Program-made: the position numbers and the translations under genes
NCBI RefSeq assembly: GCF_000455365.1
Contig: NZ_HG315685.1
Coordinates: 175,514 to 239,513 of the forward strand
DNA: 64,000 nucleotides
Direction: 5' to 3'
Source: Halopiger djelfimassiliensis
GTDB taxonomy: Archaea; Halobacteriota; Halobacteria; Halobacteriales; Natrialbaceae
Shown: in pieces, positions 42,709 through 51,683 of the stretch
How positions within the stretch are numbered: the first letter of the stretch is position 1
How the letters are laid out: each line of letters opens with the position of its first letter
The notes under the pieces: model-generated
Told to the model about the DNA's origin: nothing
Databases searched by the model: none
What the model saw: only the letters and a program-made list of their open reading frames with translations

Positions 42709-44658
42709 ATGAGCGGCGTCGACTGGGAGAAAGACGATCCGTTCGAGGAACAGCGGGAGGAGATCGAGAACCCGATGAAGCGGCTGTTTTTCGAATACGG
42801 GCGGGAGTACTGGGGGGCTGCGGCCGTCGGCGTCATTGCGAGCGTTTTCGCCCGCATCCTCGATCTGCTGCCGGCGCTCATGCTCGGTATCGCGATCGAC
42901 GCGGTGATCCGACAGGAGGTCGGCTACGCGGAATCGTTCCCGATCGGCGAGGGCCTCGTGGCTCCGTACGTCCCCGCCGACCGGATGGCCCAGTTCTGGC
43001 TGACGATCGCCATCATCGCGGGCGCGTTCCTCTTTAGCGCCGTCTTTCACTGGACTCGAAACTGGGGGTTCAACACCTTTGCCCAGAACATCCAGCACGA
43101 CATCCGGACCGACACCTACGACAAGATGCAGCGGTTGAACATGTCGTTTTTCGCCGACAAGCAGACCGGCGAGATGATGTCGATCCTCTCGAACGACGTC
43201 AACCGCCTCGAGAAGTTCCTCAACGACGGGATGAACTCGCTGTTCCGGATGGTCGTGATGGTCGCCGGGATCGGCGCACTCCTGTTTGCGATCAACTGGC
43301 AACTCGCGCTCGTGGCGCTGTTTCCGGTCCCGCTGATCGCGGCCTTTACCGCGCTGTTTATCAGGATCATCCAGCCCAAGTACGCGACCGTCCGCTCAAC
43401 GGTCGGGAAGGTCAACTCGCGACTCGAGAACAACCTCGGCGGGATCGCCGTCATCAAATCGAGCACGACCGAGGAGTACGAGTCCGACCGCGTCGAGGAC
43501 GTCTCCCGGGAGTACTTCGACGCCAACTGGGACGCGATTCGGACGCGGATCAAGTTCTTCCCCGCGCTGCGAGTGTTGGCGGGTCTCGGGTTCGTCATCA
43601 CGTTCGTCGTCGGGGGCCTCTGGGTCGTCGACGGCCCGCCGGGGCCGTTCACGGGCGAGCTCAGCGAGGGGATGTTCGTCGTGTTCGTTCTCTACACGCA
43701 GCGGTTCATCTGGCCGATGGCGCAGTTCGGACAGATCATAAACATGTATCAGCGCGCTCGCGCTTCCTCGGCGCGCATTTTCGGGCTGATGGACGAACCG
43801 GACCGCGTCGGCGAGGATCCCGAGGCGACGGAACTCGAGGTCTCCGAGGGCCGCGTCGCGTACGATCACGTCACGTTCGGGTACGACGAGGACGAACCCA
43901 TCGTCGAGGACATCGATTTCACCGCCGAGGGCGGCGAGACGGTCGCGCTGGTCGGTCCCACCGGGGCCGGCAAGTCGACGGTCCTCAAACTCCTGCTCCG
44001 GATGTACGACGTCGACGACGGAGCGATTCGGATCGATGGACAGGACGTCCGGAACGTAACCCTTCGAAGCCTCCGCCGATCGCTGGGGTACGTCAGTCAG
44101 GACACCTTCCTGTTTTACGGCACCGTCGAGGAGAACATCAGGTACGGGAACTTCGACGCCGACCGCGAGGCCGTGATCGAGGCGGCGAAGATGGCCGAAG
44201 CCCACGAGTTCATCCGGAACTTGCCCGACGGGTACGATACCGAAGTCGGCGAGCGCGGCGTCAAACTCTCGGGCGGGCAACGACAGCGGATTTCGATCGC
44301 CAGAGCCATCCTCGAGGATCCGGACGTCCTCGTGTTAGACGAGGCGACAAGCGACGTCGACACCGAGACGGAGATGTTGATCCAGCGTTCGATCGACGAC
44401 CTCGCCGAGGATCGGACCACGTTCGCGATCGCCCATCGCCTCTCGACGATCAAGGACGCCGATCGGATACTGGTCCTCGAGGGCGGCGAAATCGTCGAAC
44501 GCGGGACCCACGAGGAACTGCTTGCCAACGACGGCCTTTACTCACACCTCTGGGGGGTTCAGGCCGGCGAAATCGACGAACTACCCGAGGAGTTTATCGA
44601 ACGCGCCCAGCGCCGACAGGCGCGGACGGAAATTGACGTCGGCGACGATGACGACTGA
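42709..44658 (+). CDS. ABC exporter, fused membrane and ATPase domains
   Basis: The 649-residue protein has a six-helix exporter domain (about residues 40-330). The ATPase has Walker A GPTGAGKST, signature LSGGQRQRISIARAI, Walker B VLVLDEATSDVD and His-switch IAHRLS. Elements before the ATPase such as DKMQRLNMSFFADKQTGEMMS and coupling-helix AVIKSSTTEEYE are those of the bacterial MsbA/BmrA type. It is a half-transporter that would dimerise to export a lipid or drug; substrate unknown. I prefer ATG 42709 (MSGVDWEKDD) over one nine codons upstream. Confidence 0.92.
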   Translation: MSGVDWEKDDPFEEQREEIENPMKRLFFEYGREYWGAAAVGVIASVFARILDLLPALMLGIAIDAVIRQEVGYAESFPIGEGLVAPYVPADRMAQFWLTIAIIAGAFLFSAVFHWTRNWGFNTFAQNIQHDIRTDTYDKMQRLNMSFFADKQTGEMMSILSNDVNRLEKFLNDGMNSLFRMVVMVAGIGALLFAINWQLALVALFPVPLIAAFTALFIRIIQPKYATVRSTVGKVNSRLENNLGGIAVIKSSTTEEYESDRVEDVSREYFDANWDAIRTRIKFFPALRVLAGLGFVITFVVGGLWVVDGPPGPFTGELSEGMFVVFVLYTQRFIWPMAQFGQIINMYQRARASSARIFGLMDEPDRVGEDPEATELEVSEGRVAYDHVTFGYDEDEPIVEDIDFTAEGGETVALVGPTGAGKSTVLKLLLRMYDVDDGAIRIDGQDVRNVTLRSLRRSLGYVSQDTFLFYGTVEENIRYGNFDADREAVIEAAKMAEAHEFIRNLPDGYDTEVGERGVKLSGGQRQRISIARAILEDPDVLVLDEATSDVDTETEMLIQRSIDDLAEDRTTFAIAHRLSTIKDADRILVLEGGEIVERGTHEELLANDGLYSHLWGVQAGEIDELPEEFIERAQRRQARTEIDVGDDDD

Positions 44659-44682
44659 AGCGCACGGCGCACACGCGACCGA

Positions 44683-45027
44683 TCAGAACGACTGTTGTTC
44701 CTGCTGGTCGTCCTGTCCGGGTGCGCCCTCGTCCTGTCGTTGCTCGCCGACCGCGGGCGGCGTGCGGTCGCTGTAGTTTTTCCGACCGATGGCTTCGTCG
44801 CCGACCATGTTCATGATCGCCCCTTCGACCTGGTCTGCGTCCTGATACTCGTCCTCGTTCAACGGCTCGAGGAGTTCTTCGAGGGTCGCTTCGCCGTCGC
44901 TAATCCCGATCGTTCGGTCGCCGTACTCCTCGAATAACTCGTCCTCGCTCAGCGGATAGTCCGCGGACTCGAGGTCGTCCTCGAGGTCGCCGAGTTCGAT
45001 GCCGAGTTTGCGATCGTCGTCGGACAT
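44683..45027 (-). CDS. DUF5789-family small acidic protein
   Basis: The 114-residue protein begins MSDDDRKLGIELGDLEDDLE and contains YPLSEDELFEEYGDRTIGI...TLEELLEPLNEDEYQDADQVEGAIMNMVGDEAIGRKNYSDRT, the pattern of DUF5789. The C-terminus is Gln/Glu-rich and disordered. Function is unknown; the family is confined to haloarchaea. The ATG 45025-45027 is preferred to one 17 codons upstream because the protein is acidic from that point. Confidence 0.8.
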   Translation of the reverse strand: MSDDDRKLGIELGDLEDDLESADYPLSEDELFEEYGDRTIGISDGEATLEELLEPLNEDEYQDADQVEGAIMNMVGDEAIGRKNYSDRTPPAVGEQRQDEGAPGQDDQQEQQSF

Positions 45028-45144
45028 ACGCGCCAGTAGCCCCAGTGAGCGGAAACCGGTTGGCCCTGCGTTCGCCACCGCTGGCGTCGATTGCGTCGCC
45101 GAAAGCGCGGAAGTTTCATGTCCGCCCCGCGGGAGTACTCGGGC

Positions 45145-45885
45145 ATGCGCTTACGCGATGCGACGTGGACGGACGTCCGCGATTGCGAGACGGACCTCGC
45201 GGTCGTCCCCGTCGGCAGCACGGAACAGCACGGCCCGCACGCTCCCCTCGGAACCGATGTCGTGACGGCGGAGGCGGTCGCCGACGCCGGGATCGAGCGC
45301 GTCGATCACGAGGTCGCGTGCGCACCGGTGATTCCGATCGGCGTCGCCGAAGAGCACCGGCAGTTCCCCGGTACGATGTGGGTCTCGGCCGAGACCTTCC
45401 GGAACTACGTCCGCGAGGCCGTCGAGAGCCTCGCCCACCACGGCCTCGACCGCGTCGTCCTCGTCAACGGCCACGGCGGCAACGTCGACGCCCTGCGGGA
45501 GGTCGGCGGGCGAATCACGCGCGACGGCGACGCCTACGCCGTTCCGTTCACGTGGTTCGAGGCCGTCGGGGAGCACTCGGCGGAGATGGGCCACGGCGGC
45601 CCCCTCGAGACGGCTCTCCTCCGGCACTGCGCGCCGGAGCTCGTTCGCGAGGATCGGATCGACGAGGCCCGCGCCGGGCGCGCCGAGGGCTGGGGCGACT
45701 GGGTGAGCTATTCAAATCTGGCCTACGATGCGGCGGAGTTTACGGAAAACGGCGTCGTCGGCGATCCGCAGGCGGGAGACGAGCGCCGCGGGGAGGAACT
45801 GCTCGAGCTGGCGGGCGATGCGCTGGCGCGACTGCTCGAGGCCGTCGCGGAGCGCGACGTTTCGCGTCCCGAGCGACGGGAGTAG
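45145..45885 (+). CDS. Creatininase-family amidohydrolase, possibly ArfB
   Basis: The 246-residue protein has the creatininase metal sites: VPVGSTEQHGPHAPLGTD (Glu, His, Asp), VNGHGGNVDALREV and EHSAEMGHGGPLETALL. In methanogens the family member ArfB deformylates an early riboflavin/F420 pathway pyrimidine, and haloarchaea use the same pathway. An MptD-like pterin gene lies 0.7 kb away, but the specific substrate is inferred. The start ATG 45145 (MRLRDATW) is preferred to earlier in-frame ATGs. Confidence 0.85.
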   Translation: MRLRDATWTDVRDCETDLAVVPVGSTEQHGPHAPLGTDVVTAEAVADAGIERVDHEVACAPVIPIGVAEEHRQFPGTMWVSAETFRNYVREAVESLAHHGLDRVVLVNGHGGNVDALREVGGRITRDGDAYAVPFTWFEAVGEHSAEMGHGGPLETALLRHCAPELVREDRIDEARAGRAEGWGDWVSYSNLAYDAAEFTENGVVGDPQAGDERRGEELLELAGDALARLLEAVAERDVSRPERRE

Positions 45886-45953
45886 TGACGAGGACGGGAT
45901 CCGCTTTCAGGAGGGGACTTCGAATTCGGCGTGGCCGACAGCCAACGGAACGA

Positions 45954-46400
45954 TCACTCGTCGTCGGCGTCTGTCTCGGTTTCCGTTTCCTCGTTTTCGT
46001 CGGCGTCAGGACCCGCGTCCTCGAGCGTGCCGCGAAGCGCCGGAATCGTCGAGGTGAGGTCGCTCACTTGGTCGCCGGCCGCGGAGATGTCCGCGATCGC
46101 GTCCTCGAGATCGGCGATCTCCGCCTCGAGATCGTCGGCGTCCTCGAAGGCGTCGGCCCGCTGGCCCATGGTGAACCACTTCTTGGCGTCCCGGAGGTGG
46201 TCCTCCGCATCGCCGGCTTCCAGCGCGGAGTTGAGTCCGTTGAGCACGCCCAACACGTTGTCGGCGTCGGTCTCCCAGACGTCGTCGGCCGCCGGCAGCG
46301 CGTCCCACCCCTGCTCGAGCGAGGCCTCGACGTCCTCGCGCATCTCGTTTGCGGCTTCGCCGAACAGTTCCTCGTCGTCGCCGAATGTCGCTTGGCTCAT
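45954..46400 (-). CDS. DUF5790-family acidic protein
   Basis: The 148-residue protein is helical and highly acidic: MSQATFGDDEELFGEAANEMREDVEASL...LGVLNGLNSALEAGDAEDHLRDAKKWFTMGQRADAFED, then a coiled coil and an Asp/Glu tail. This matches the haloarchaeal DUF5790. Function is unknown. The start has a TATA-like element in the short upstream region (gttaaaag on the plus strand, about 46423). Confidence 0.78.
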   Translation of the reverse strand: MSQATFGDDEELFGEAANEMREDVEASLEQGWDALPAADDVWETDADNVLGVLNGLNSALEAGDAEDHLRDAKKWFTMGQRADAFEDADDLEAEIADLEDAIADISAAGDQVSDLTSTIPALRGTLEDAGPDADENEETETETDADDE

Positions 46401-46623
46401 GTGACCTCTTTCACGGGCACCGGGGTTAAAAGGTCGCCCGAAAGTGAAAGTGAAAATTCCCTCGAGCGGATCGGTATCGCCCGATCGGCCGCGGCATTTC
46501 GAAAGGGAGGTCCTCGGCGATGTGGCGGTCCGTTCCGGTTCGGTACTCGATCGGCCCGGGCGGGTCCCCCGTGGAGCGAGGATCCGCCGGCTCCGGCGAA
46601 CGCAATGTGACGGCTCCGACCGA

Positions 46624-46983
46624 TCAGTTACGGACGGATTCGACGCGCATCAGCGGGTAACCGTCTTCCATTTCCATCCGCGTCACCACCGCACAGCCCT
46701 CGTAGTCGACGACGATTTCGACCTCGAGGAACCGCCCGGTCAGTTCGGTGTAGTCGGCCGCCGCCCCCTCGAGTGCGGCCTCGAGTTCGTCGGTGCGAAC
46801 GTCGACCGTGACGGCGCGACAGTGGGGCTGGTTCTCGATCGCCTCTTCCATCGCCTGCGCGAGACTCGGCGCGCTCGCCGGCGAAACCGGCGTGCCGGCG
46901 AACTGGTGGTACAGCGTCCCGAACTTGATTCCGGCCTCGAAACAGGCCGCCTCGGCGGCGGTCGGGTCGTCGTCGGAACTCAT
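46624..46983 (-). CDS. mptD: Archaeal dihydroneopterin aldolase-like protein (MptD)
   Basis: The 119-residue protein has the MptD/DUF372 pattern: CFEAGIKFGTLYHQFAGTPVSPASAPSLAQAMEEAIE, VDVRTDELEAAL, YTELTGRFLEVEIVVDYEG and the C-terminal MEDGYPLMRVESV. MptD cleaves dihydroneopterin to 6-hydroxymethyl-dihydropterin for pterin cofactors. The start ATG 46981-46983 is preferred over one 33 codons upstream, whose sequence is Arg-rich. It is divergent from azf. Confidence 0.85.
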   Translation of the reverse strand: MSSDDDPTAAEAACFEAGIKFGTLYHQFAGTPVSPASAPSLAQAMEEAIENQPHCRAVTVDVRTDELEAALEGAAADYTELTGRFLEVEIVVDYEGCAVVTRMEMEDGYPLMRVESVRN

Positions 46984-47132
46984 ACGCGGGACCTCGCGTG
47001 CGGTCGGGAAGGGGATTCCGATCCGCCGACCCGCGCGAGCCACGCTGTCTCGCGGCCGTGCGTGTGCCACCGACGGCCGCACCGAACCCGAACCGCATGG
47101 TACTTATCGACGCTTTCCCTCCACCCGAACGA

Positions 47133-47876
47133 ATGGCTCAGTCCGTCCTGCTCACGGGGGCTGCGGGGCGTGTGGGAGAGGCGATCCTCGACGACCTCGC
47201 GGACGAGCACGAGTGGCGCTTGTTGGATCGGGACCCGCCGACGGAGGACCAACCGGGCGAGTTCGTCGTCGCGGACATCACCGACGACGACGCGGTCCGG
47301 GAGGCGATGGAGGGGGTCGACGTCGTGTTACACCTCGCGGGCGATCCCCGTCCGGAAGCGCCCTGGGACAGCGTTCTGACGAACAACATCGACGGCACGC
47401 GAACGGTCTTCGAGGCTGCCGTCGACGCCGGCGTCGAGAAAGTCGCGTTCGCTTCGTCGAACCACGCGGTCGGGGCCTACGAAACCGAAGAACGAACGCC
47501 CGAGATGTATCGGGAAGACGACGAGTATCGCCTCGACGGGACGGAGCTTCCCCGACCGGGAAACCTCTATGGCGTCTCGAAGGCCGCCGGCGAAACGCTC
47601 GGGCGCTACTATCACGACGAGTACGGCCTGTCGGTCGTCTGCGTTCGCATCGGCAACCTCACGAAGGACCACCCGCCGATCGATTACGAGCGCGGGCAGG
47701 CGATGTGGCTCTCCTACCGGGACTGTGCGCACCTGTTCGACCGCTGTATCCGCGCTGACTACGGCTACGAGATCGTCTACGGAATCTCCGACAACGACCG
47801 CAAGTACTACTCGATCGATCGCGCTCGAGAAGTGCTGGGGTACGAGCCGCGTGACAACTCCGCGCGACACGACTGA
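47133..47876 (+). CDS. azf: NAD-dependent glucose-6-phosphate dehydrogenase, archaeal type
   Basis: The 247-residue extended short-chain dehydrogenase has the NAD motif LLTGAAGRVGEAIL, DVVLHLAGDPRPEAPW, AFASSNHAVGAYET and the catalytic LYGVSKAAGETLGRYYHDEYGLSVVCVRIGNL. This block matches the haloarchaeal glucose-6-phosphate dehydrogenase Azf, which starts the oxidative pentose phosphate pathway with NAD. I chose ATG 47133 (MAQSVLLTG) over two upstream in-frame candidates. It ends normally with the family tail GYEPRDNSA. Confidence 0.88.
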   Translation: MAQSVLLTGAAGRVGEAILDDLADEHEWRLLDRDPPTEDQPGEFVVADITDDDAVREAMEGVDVVLHLAGDPRPEAPWDSVLTNNIDGTRTVFEAAVDAGVEKVAFASSNHAVGAYETEERTPEMYREDDEYRLDGTELPRPGNLYGVSKAAGETLGRYYHDEYGLSVVCVRIGNLTKDHPPIDYERGQAMWLSYRDCAHLFDRCIRADYGYEIVYGISDNDRKYYSIDRAREVLGYEPRDNSARHD

Positions 47877-47912
47877 CTCCCGGTTCGGAAGGCTCCCGTC
47901 GAGTCGGCGCGC

Positions 47913-48032
47913 TTACGACGACTCGAGGGAACACGCGGGACTGCAGAATTCGTTTTCGGCCGCGTTGGCGTCGGGATATGCCTTGAATTCGTCGCCACAC
48001 TGCTCGCACGTGACGGTATCGAACTCGGACAT
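47913..48032 (-). CDS. 39-residue zinc-finger microprotein
   Basis: ATG 48030-48032 to TAA 47913-47915 gives MSEFDTVTCEQCGDEFKAY..., with C-E-Q-C-G near the N-terminus and F-C-S-P-A-C-S near the C-terminus. Two CxxC pairs suggest one zinc site, typical of haloarchaeal C-P-x-C-G microproteins. Third positions are GC-rich. Function is unknown. It is too small for most gene callers. Confidence 0.7.
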   Translation of the reverse strand: MSEFDTVTCEQCGDEFKAYPDANAAENEFCSPACSLESS

Positions 48033-48073
48033 CGGTCCCAGCTAGTCGGTCTCGAGTCCGAAAACGTACTGGA

Positions 48074-48715
48074 TCACGATTCGTCCGTGGGTTCGAAGAG
48101 GCCGTCGACGTCCGCCTCCCGTGACCGACGTCGGCCGACGTGGTCCGTCAGCCGCTGGTAGACGAGCCCCCGGTGCTCGCGCTCGCGGACGAAGTCAAAC
48201 AGCAACGCGATAAACCGGCTGTCGTCGTCGCCCGCCTCGAGATCCTGCTCGGCGTAGCGACGCGCCCGTTCGAGCGGGGTCGTGTCGAACCCCAGCGCTT
48301 CGCCGAGGACGACCGCCGCGATCGCCGTCGGCCGGAACCCGAGCGTCGCGAGCGCCGGCGTGTCTCCCTCGTGTTCGATCGGAACCGGCGGTCGCCGCTC
48401 GACGAGTTCGGGGTCGGCTGCGAGGCGCTCGAGGGACGATCGAAGCGGCGGAAGGTCGACGTCGCGGTGTGTCGACGGCAGGCCGTCGAGGTAGCCGCGT
48501 GCGCTCTCGGCCAGCCCGACGGCCCCCGCCCAGTTTCGCTCGCGGGCGTGATAGACGGCGGCGGTCGCCTGAATCAACCCGTGGAGCAACCGCTCGTCGT
48601 CGGTGCCGTCCTCGAGATCGAGCCAGAGCCCTTCCCATGCGTCGTGGGCGGCGTGGTAGTAGCCGTCGTTGTAGATGGCGGCTCCGGCCCGGAGGTGATC
48701 GCGCATACGTTCCAT
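48074..48715 (-). CDS. DUF309-family protein
   Basis: The 213-residue protein has the DUF309 pattern in its N-terminal half: AAIYNDGYYHAAHDAWEGLWLDLEDGTDDERLLHGLIQATAAVYHA...GAVGLAESARGYLDGL, with H-D-x-x-E-x-x-W. The rest is helical. DUF309 is a small all-alpha family of unknown function. The start could be ATG 48713-48715 (MERMRD) or the ATG three codons later. It lies between the microprotein and the M29 aminopeptidase. Confidence 0.82.
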   Translation of the reverse strand: MERMRDHLRAGAAIYNDGYYHAAHDAWEGLWLDLEDGTDDERLLHGLIQATAAVYHARERNWAGAVGLAESARGYLDGLPSTHRDVDLPPLRSSLERLAADPELVERRPPVPIEHEGDTPALATLGFRPTAIAAVVLGEALGFDTTPLERARRYAEQDLEAGDDDSRFIALLFDFVREREHRGLVYQRLTDHVGRRRSREADVDGLFEPTDES

Positions 48716-48970
48716 TAGGGATCGAGGCTCGAGATACTGTCGGAGTGGTCGCGGCGAAACAGTGAGGCCGGATACGTGCCGCCTCCGGCAGGGCGGGCAG
48801 ACAACCGTCGAAACGGGAGACGGGACGCCGAGCGAGCGCCCCTGCCGGTTACTGGCCGCCACCGGTCCGGGCGGGACTCGAGATGTCGCCGTCTCTCCCT
48901 ATTATTATACGCCGCGTTCCTGCGTTTGTGGCCGGCTATTCGGGAGATAAGCCGATCCTACGGGGACCCG

Positions 48971-50068
48971 TTACTCGTCGAACCCGTCTTCCCACCGGAA
49001 CCGGCCGTTGCGCTGGATCACGTCGCCGTCGATCTCGAGCCGGGAGTCCTCGCTGACGTCGGTGATCATGTCGACGTGGACCGCGGAGTCGTTGCCCGAC
49101 TCGCCGTCGGGGTGGTTCGCGTCGTAGGCCCGCCCGAGCGCCAGGTGAACCGTCTCGCCCATCTTCTCGTCGAAGAGGATGTTGTCCGTGTAGCGGTCGA
49201 TGCCGCGGTTCATGCCGATCCCCAGTTCGCCCAGCCGACGGGCCCCCGCGTCTGTCTCGAGGATCTCGCCGATCACCGACGCGCCCTGATCGGCGTCGTA
49301 GTCGACGACCTCGCCGTCGTCGAACTCGAGGCGGACGTTCCGGACGGCTTCGCCCCGCAGCGTCATCGGGACATCGAAAACCACCTCGCCGTCGGTGGCG
49401 TACGGCGCGGTGAAGACCTCGCCGCTGGGAAGGTTGTGCGAGTCGTAGGCGACGGAGGCGGCGCTGTTGACGGCGGTTCGGTCGTCGATTCGCATCGTCA
49501 GGTCGGTCTCGCCCGAGACGAGCCGAACCTCCGAGCCGTCATCGAGACGCGTTTTGAGTCGGTCCATCTCCTCGGCCAGGGACTCCCAGTCCCGGAGGAT
49601 CGCGTCGTAGGCGAACTCGCGGTACTCCTCGTATGCCATGTTGGCTTGCTGGGCCAGCGAGCGGGTCGGATGGACCGTCGAGACCCAGCGCGTGTCGTAG
49701 CGCGCTTCTCGGATCTCGGAGCGAGCGCTGCGGTAGTCCCGGCGCGTCTCGCCGGGGACGTCCGCGGTCGCGCTGGTGTTTCGACCGCCGCCAAGCGAAA
49801 GGAAGACGTCGGCCGCCTCGAGCAAGGCGAGTTCGTGGTCGGGGTTTCGATCGAAGTCGTCGTCGTGGGCGCGGAGGTAGGCCCGCGTAACCTCGCCGGA
49901 ACGGTAGGTCGCAAGCAGGTTCGCGCCGCGTTCGCCGAGTTTCTCGGCGACTGCGACCGCCAGTTCGTGAGCCTCGGGACCGACGGAGAGCACGACGTTG
50001 TCGCCCTCTTCGACGCGAGCGCTCCAGTCGACCAGTACTGCCGCGTGTTCGCGGACGCGTTCGTCCAT
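48971..50068 (-). CDS. M29-family aminopeptidase
   Basis: The 365-residue protein fits the thermophilic aminopeptidase M29 family: VDWSARVEEGDNVVLSVGPEAH at the start, and the metal-binding region with LPSGEVFTAPYATDGEV, LGELGIGMNRGIDRYTDNILFDEKMGETVHLALGRAY and the C-terminal SAVHVDMITDV. It would release N-terminal residues from peptides in the cytoplasm with two metals. Length is slightly shorter than bacterial members (about 410). It starts at ATG 50066-50068. Confidence 0.88.
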   Translation of the reverse strand: MDERVREHAAVLVDWSARVEEGDNVVLSVGPEAHELAVAVAEKLGERGANLLATYRSGEVTRAYLRAHDDDFDRNPDHELALLEAADVFLSLGGGRNTSATADVPGETRRDYRSARSEIREARYDTRWVSTVHPTRSLAQQANMAYEEYREFAYDAILRDWESLAEEMDRLKTRLDDGSEVRLVSGETDLTMRIDDRTAVNSAASVAYDSHNLPSGEVFTAPYATDGEVVFDVPMTLRGEAVRNVRLEFDDGEVVDYDADQGASVIGEILETDAGARRLGELGIGMNRGIDRYTDNILFDEKMGETVHLALGRAYDANHPDGESGNDSAVHVDMITDVSEDSRLEIDGDVIQRNGRFRWEDGFDE

Positions 50069-50131
50069 ACCGGTGCATACGAACGATCACACAAAACCCT
50101 CTCCGTGTCGATCCGGACGGGGCCCTGTCGA

Positions 50132-50854
50132 TCAGACCGGTGTTTGCGTCGCGTCGGCTCCGGTGTGGGAGCGAACGAGCGCGACGACGGCGTAGACGAC
50201 CGGCGTATCGAGCACGGCGATGGCGAGTTTCAGCAGGTACTGACCGACGATCAACCCGAGCAACACCTCGTTCGGCGGCACTTCGCCGACGCCGAGGACG
50301 GCGGGACCGACGAAAAACGCGATCGAGACGAAGATGACGGTGTCGATGGCCTGGCTGGTCCCGGTCGAGGCGATGTTGCGAAGCCAGAGCCGTTCGGGAC
50401 CGGTTCGATCGCGGAGACGATGGAAGAGCCAGACGTCCCAGTTCTGACTGACGACGTACGCGAACAGGCTGCCGAGAACGACGGTCGTCGACGCGCCAAG
50501 CGCCGTCGCGAACGCGTCGGGATCGACGCCCGCCCCGGCGGCGGGCGCGGCGATCGTCGTCCAGACGAGCGCGAGGACGACGAAGTTCAACGCGAAGCCG
50601 ACGTTGACGACGATCTGGGCCGCGCGCTTGCCGTACAGTTCCGTGTAACAGTCGCTTGCGAGAAACGTAAGCGCGTACGCAAGCGCCGCACCCGGCAACT
50701 GGAGTTGTGCTCCCGTAATCGGCAACGCCACGGGGAGTTCGAACGCGAGTACTTTGGAGGCGGTCAACTGGGCGGTCACGAGCGCTGCGACGAACAGTCC
50801 GATCAGCGATACCTGTGCGATCGTGGGGGCGGACGTATCGCGAGTGTGGCTCAT
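50132..50854 (-). CDS. Queuosine/archaeosine-precursor transporter (YhhQ/VUT family)
   Basis: The 240-residue protein has at least five hydrophobic helices with the YhhQ/VUT signature: LTASKVLAFEL, FLASDCYTELYGKRAAQIVVNVGFAL, SQNWDVWLFHRLRDRT...RLWLRNIASTGTSQAIDTVIFV (the D-x-x-x-F-x-x-x-(A/S)-F type region). It imports 7-deazaguanine precursors of tRNA modification. In archaea the relevant modification is archaeosine. It is upstream of the M29 gene on the same strand. Confidence 0.88.
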   Translation of the reverse strand: MSHTRDTSAPTIAQVSLIGLFVAALVTAQLTASKVLAFELPVALPITGAQLQLPGAALAYALTFLASDCYTELYGKRAAQIVVNVGFALNFVVLALVWTTIAAPAAGAGVDPDAFATALGASTTVVLGSLFAYVVSQNWDVWLFHRLRDRTGPERLWLRNIASTGTSQAIDTVIFVSIAFFVGPAVLGVGEVPPNEVLLGLIVGQYLLKLAIAVLDTPVVYAVVALVRSHTGADATQTPV

Positions 50855-51270
50855 ACCGCCGCGTCTCGAGCGTATCTACCTAAACGGTACTATTCAAAAC
50901 GGATTCGAATACGCACTGAGGAATCACAGTCGATGAGCGGATATCGACGGTTGCAGCTCGGGGGCGCTTCTGGACGGATGGGCGCTTTCGAATGTCCGAT
51001 ATCCGTGACTGTCGTCCGTCCGTGTCCCTCGATGGCGGGATGCTGGTCTCGTGGGGACCGATCGAACGATCGCAACAGCTCCGTTCGGAGGCGTTGAGCA
51101 ACTCCCTTCGAACGGAGACCGCCGTCGTTTCGGATCGGTAGCCAATCCTGCTCCCCGATATCCTGGAATCAAAACCGACGTAACGGAACTATGTGGGGCA
51201 ATTATCTTATTTTCGAAAGTGGAATTGTAACACAACTGTTATACGTGTAGCGGCAGTCCGTACGGTTGCA
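50855..51270. other. Intergenic stretch upstream of cspA
   Basis: The stretch holds the divergent promoters of the queuosine transporter and cspA. On the cspA side the TATA element ttatacg (51239-51245) lies about 30 nt before the ATG, so a short or absent leader is likely. An A/T-rich ttatcttatttt (51202-51213) may be a second element. I see no gene or structured RNA here. Confidence 0.5.
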
Positions 51271-51465
51271 ATGGCGAAAGGAAACGTTGATTTCTTCAAC
51301 GACACAGGCGGTTACGGTTTCATTTCGACGGACGACGCGGACGACGACGTATTCTTCCACATGGAAGACGTTGGCGGTCCGGACCTCGAAGAAGGCACAG
51401 AGATCGAATTCGACATCGAACAGGCCCCCAAGGGCCCCCGCGCCACCAACGTCACCCGCCTGTAA
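51271..51465 (+). CDS. cspA: Cold-shock-domain protein
   Basis: The 64-residue protein is a single cold-shock domain. MAKGNVDFFNDTGGYGFIST contains RNP1 (GGYGFI) and DVFFHMEDV contains RNP2, with the closing APKGPRATNVTRL. It is unusually acidic, as in other haloarchaea. It binds single-stranded nucleic acid. The ATG 51271 fits the TATA spacing. Such short csp genes usually have single-gene promoters, as here. Confidence 0.95.
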   Translation: MAKGNVDFFNDTGGYGFISTDDADDDVFFHMEDVGGPDLEEGTEIEFDIEQAPKGPRATNVTRL

Positions 51466-51683
51466 GACGGCATCTCGCGTTCGGTAACGGGTTTCACAGT
51501 TCGACTATTAATTCTTCGGTCACTCGACGACGAGTCGGTAGTATCGACTTCCGTGACCGTTTTCGCTACCGAAACCGGTGTGACGGCCAATACGGGATTA
51601 GTTCGCCTGAAACCGGTCTCGTGGGTGTGATACGCGATAGATAACAAATAGTCGGACGCTTGGTGTGATCACATGGGTGAAAC

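Noticed and set aside
45045-46610. 521-residue plus-strand frame
   Set aside because: Extremely Arg-rich, overlaps the creatininase and DUF5790 genes in other frames.
48776-51097. 773-residue plus-strand frame
   Set aside because: It is antisense to the M29 aminopeptidase and the queuosine-precursor transporter and contains no domain.
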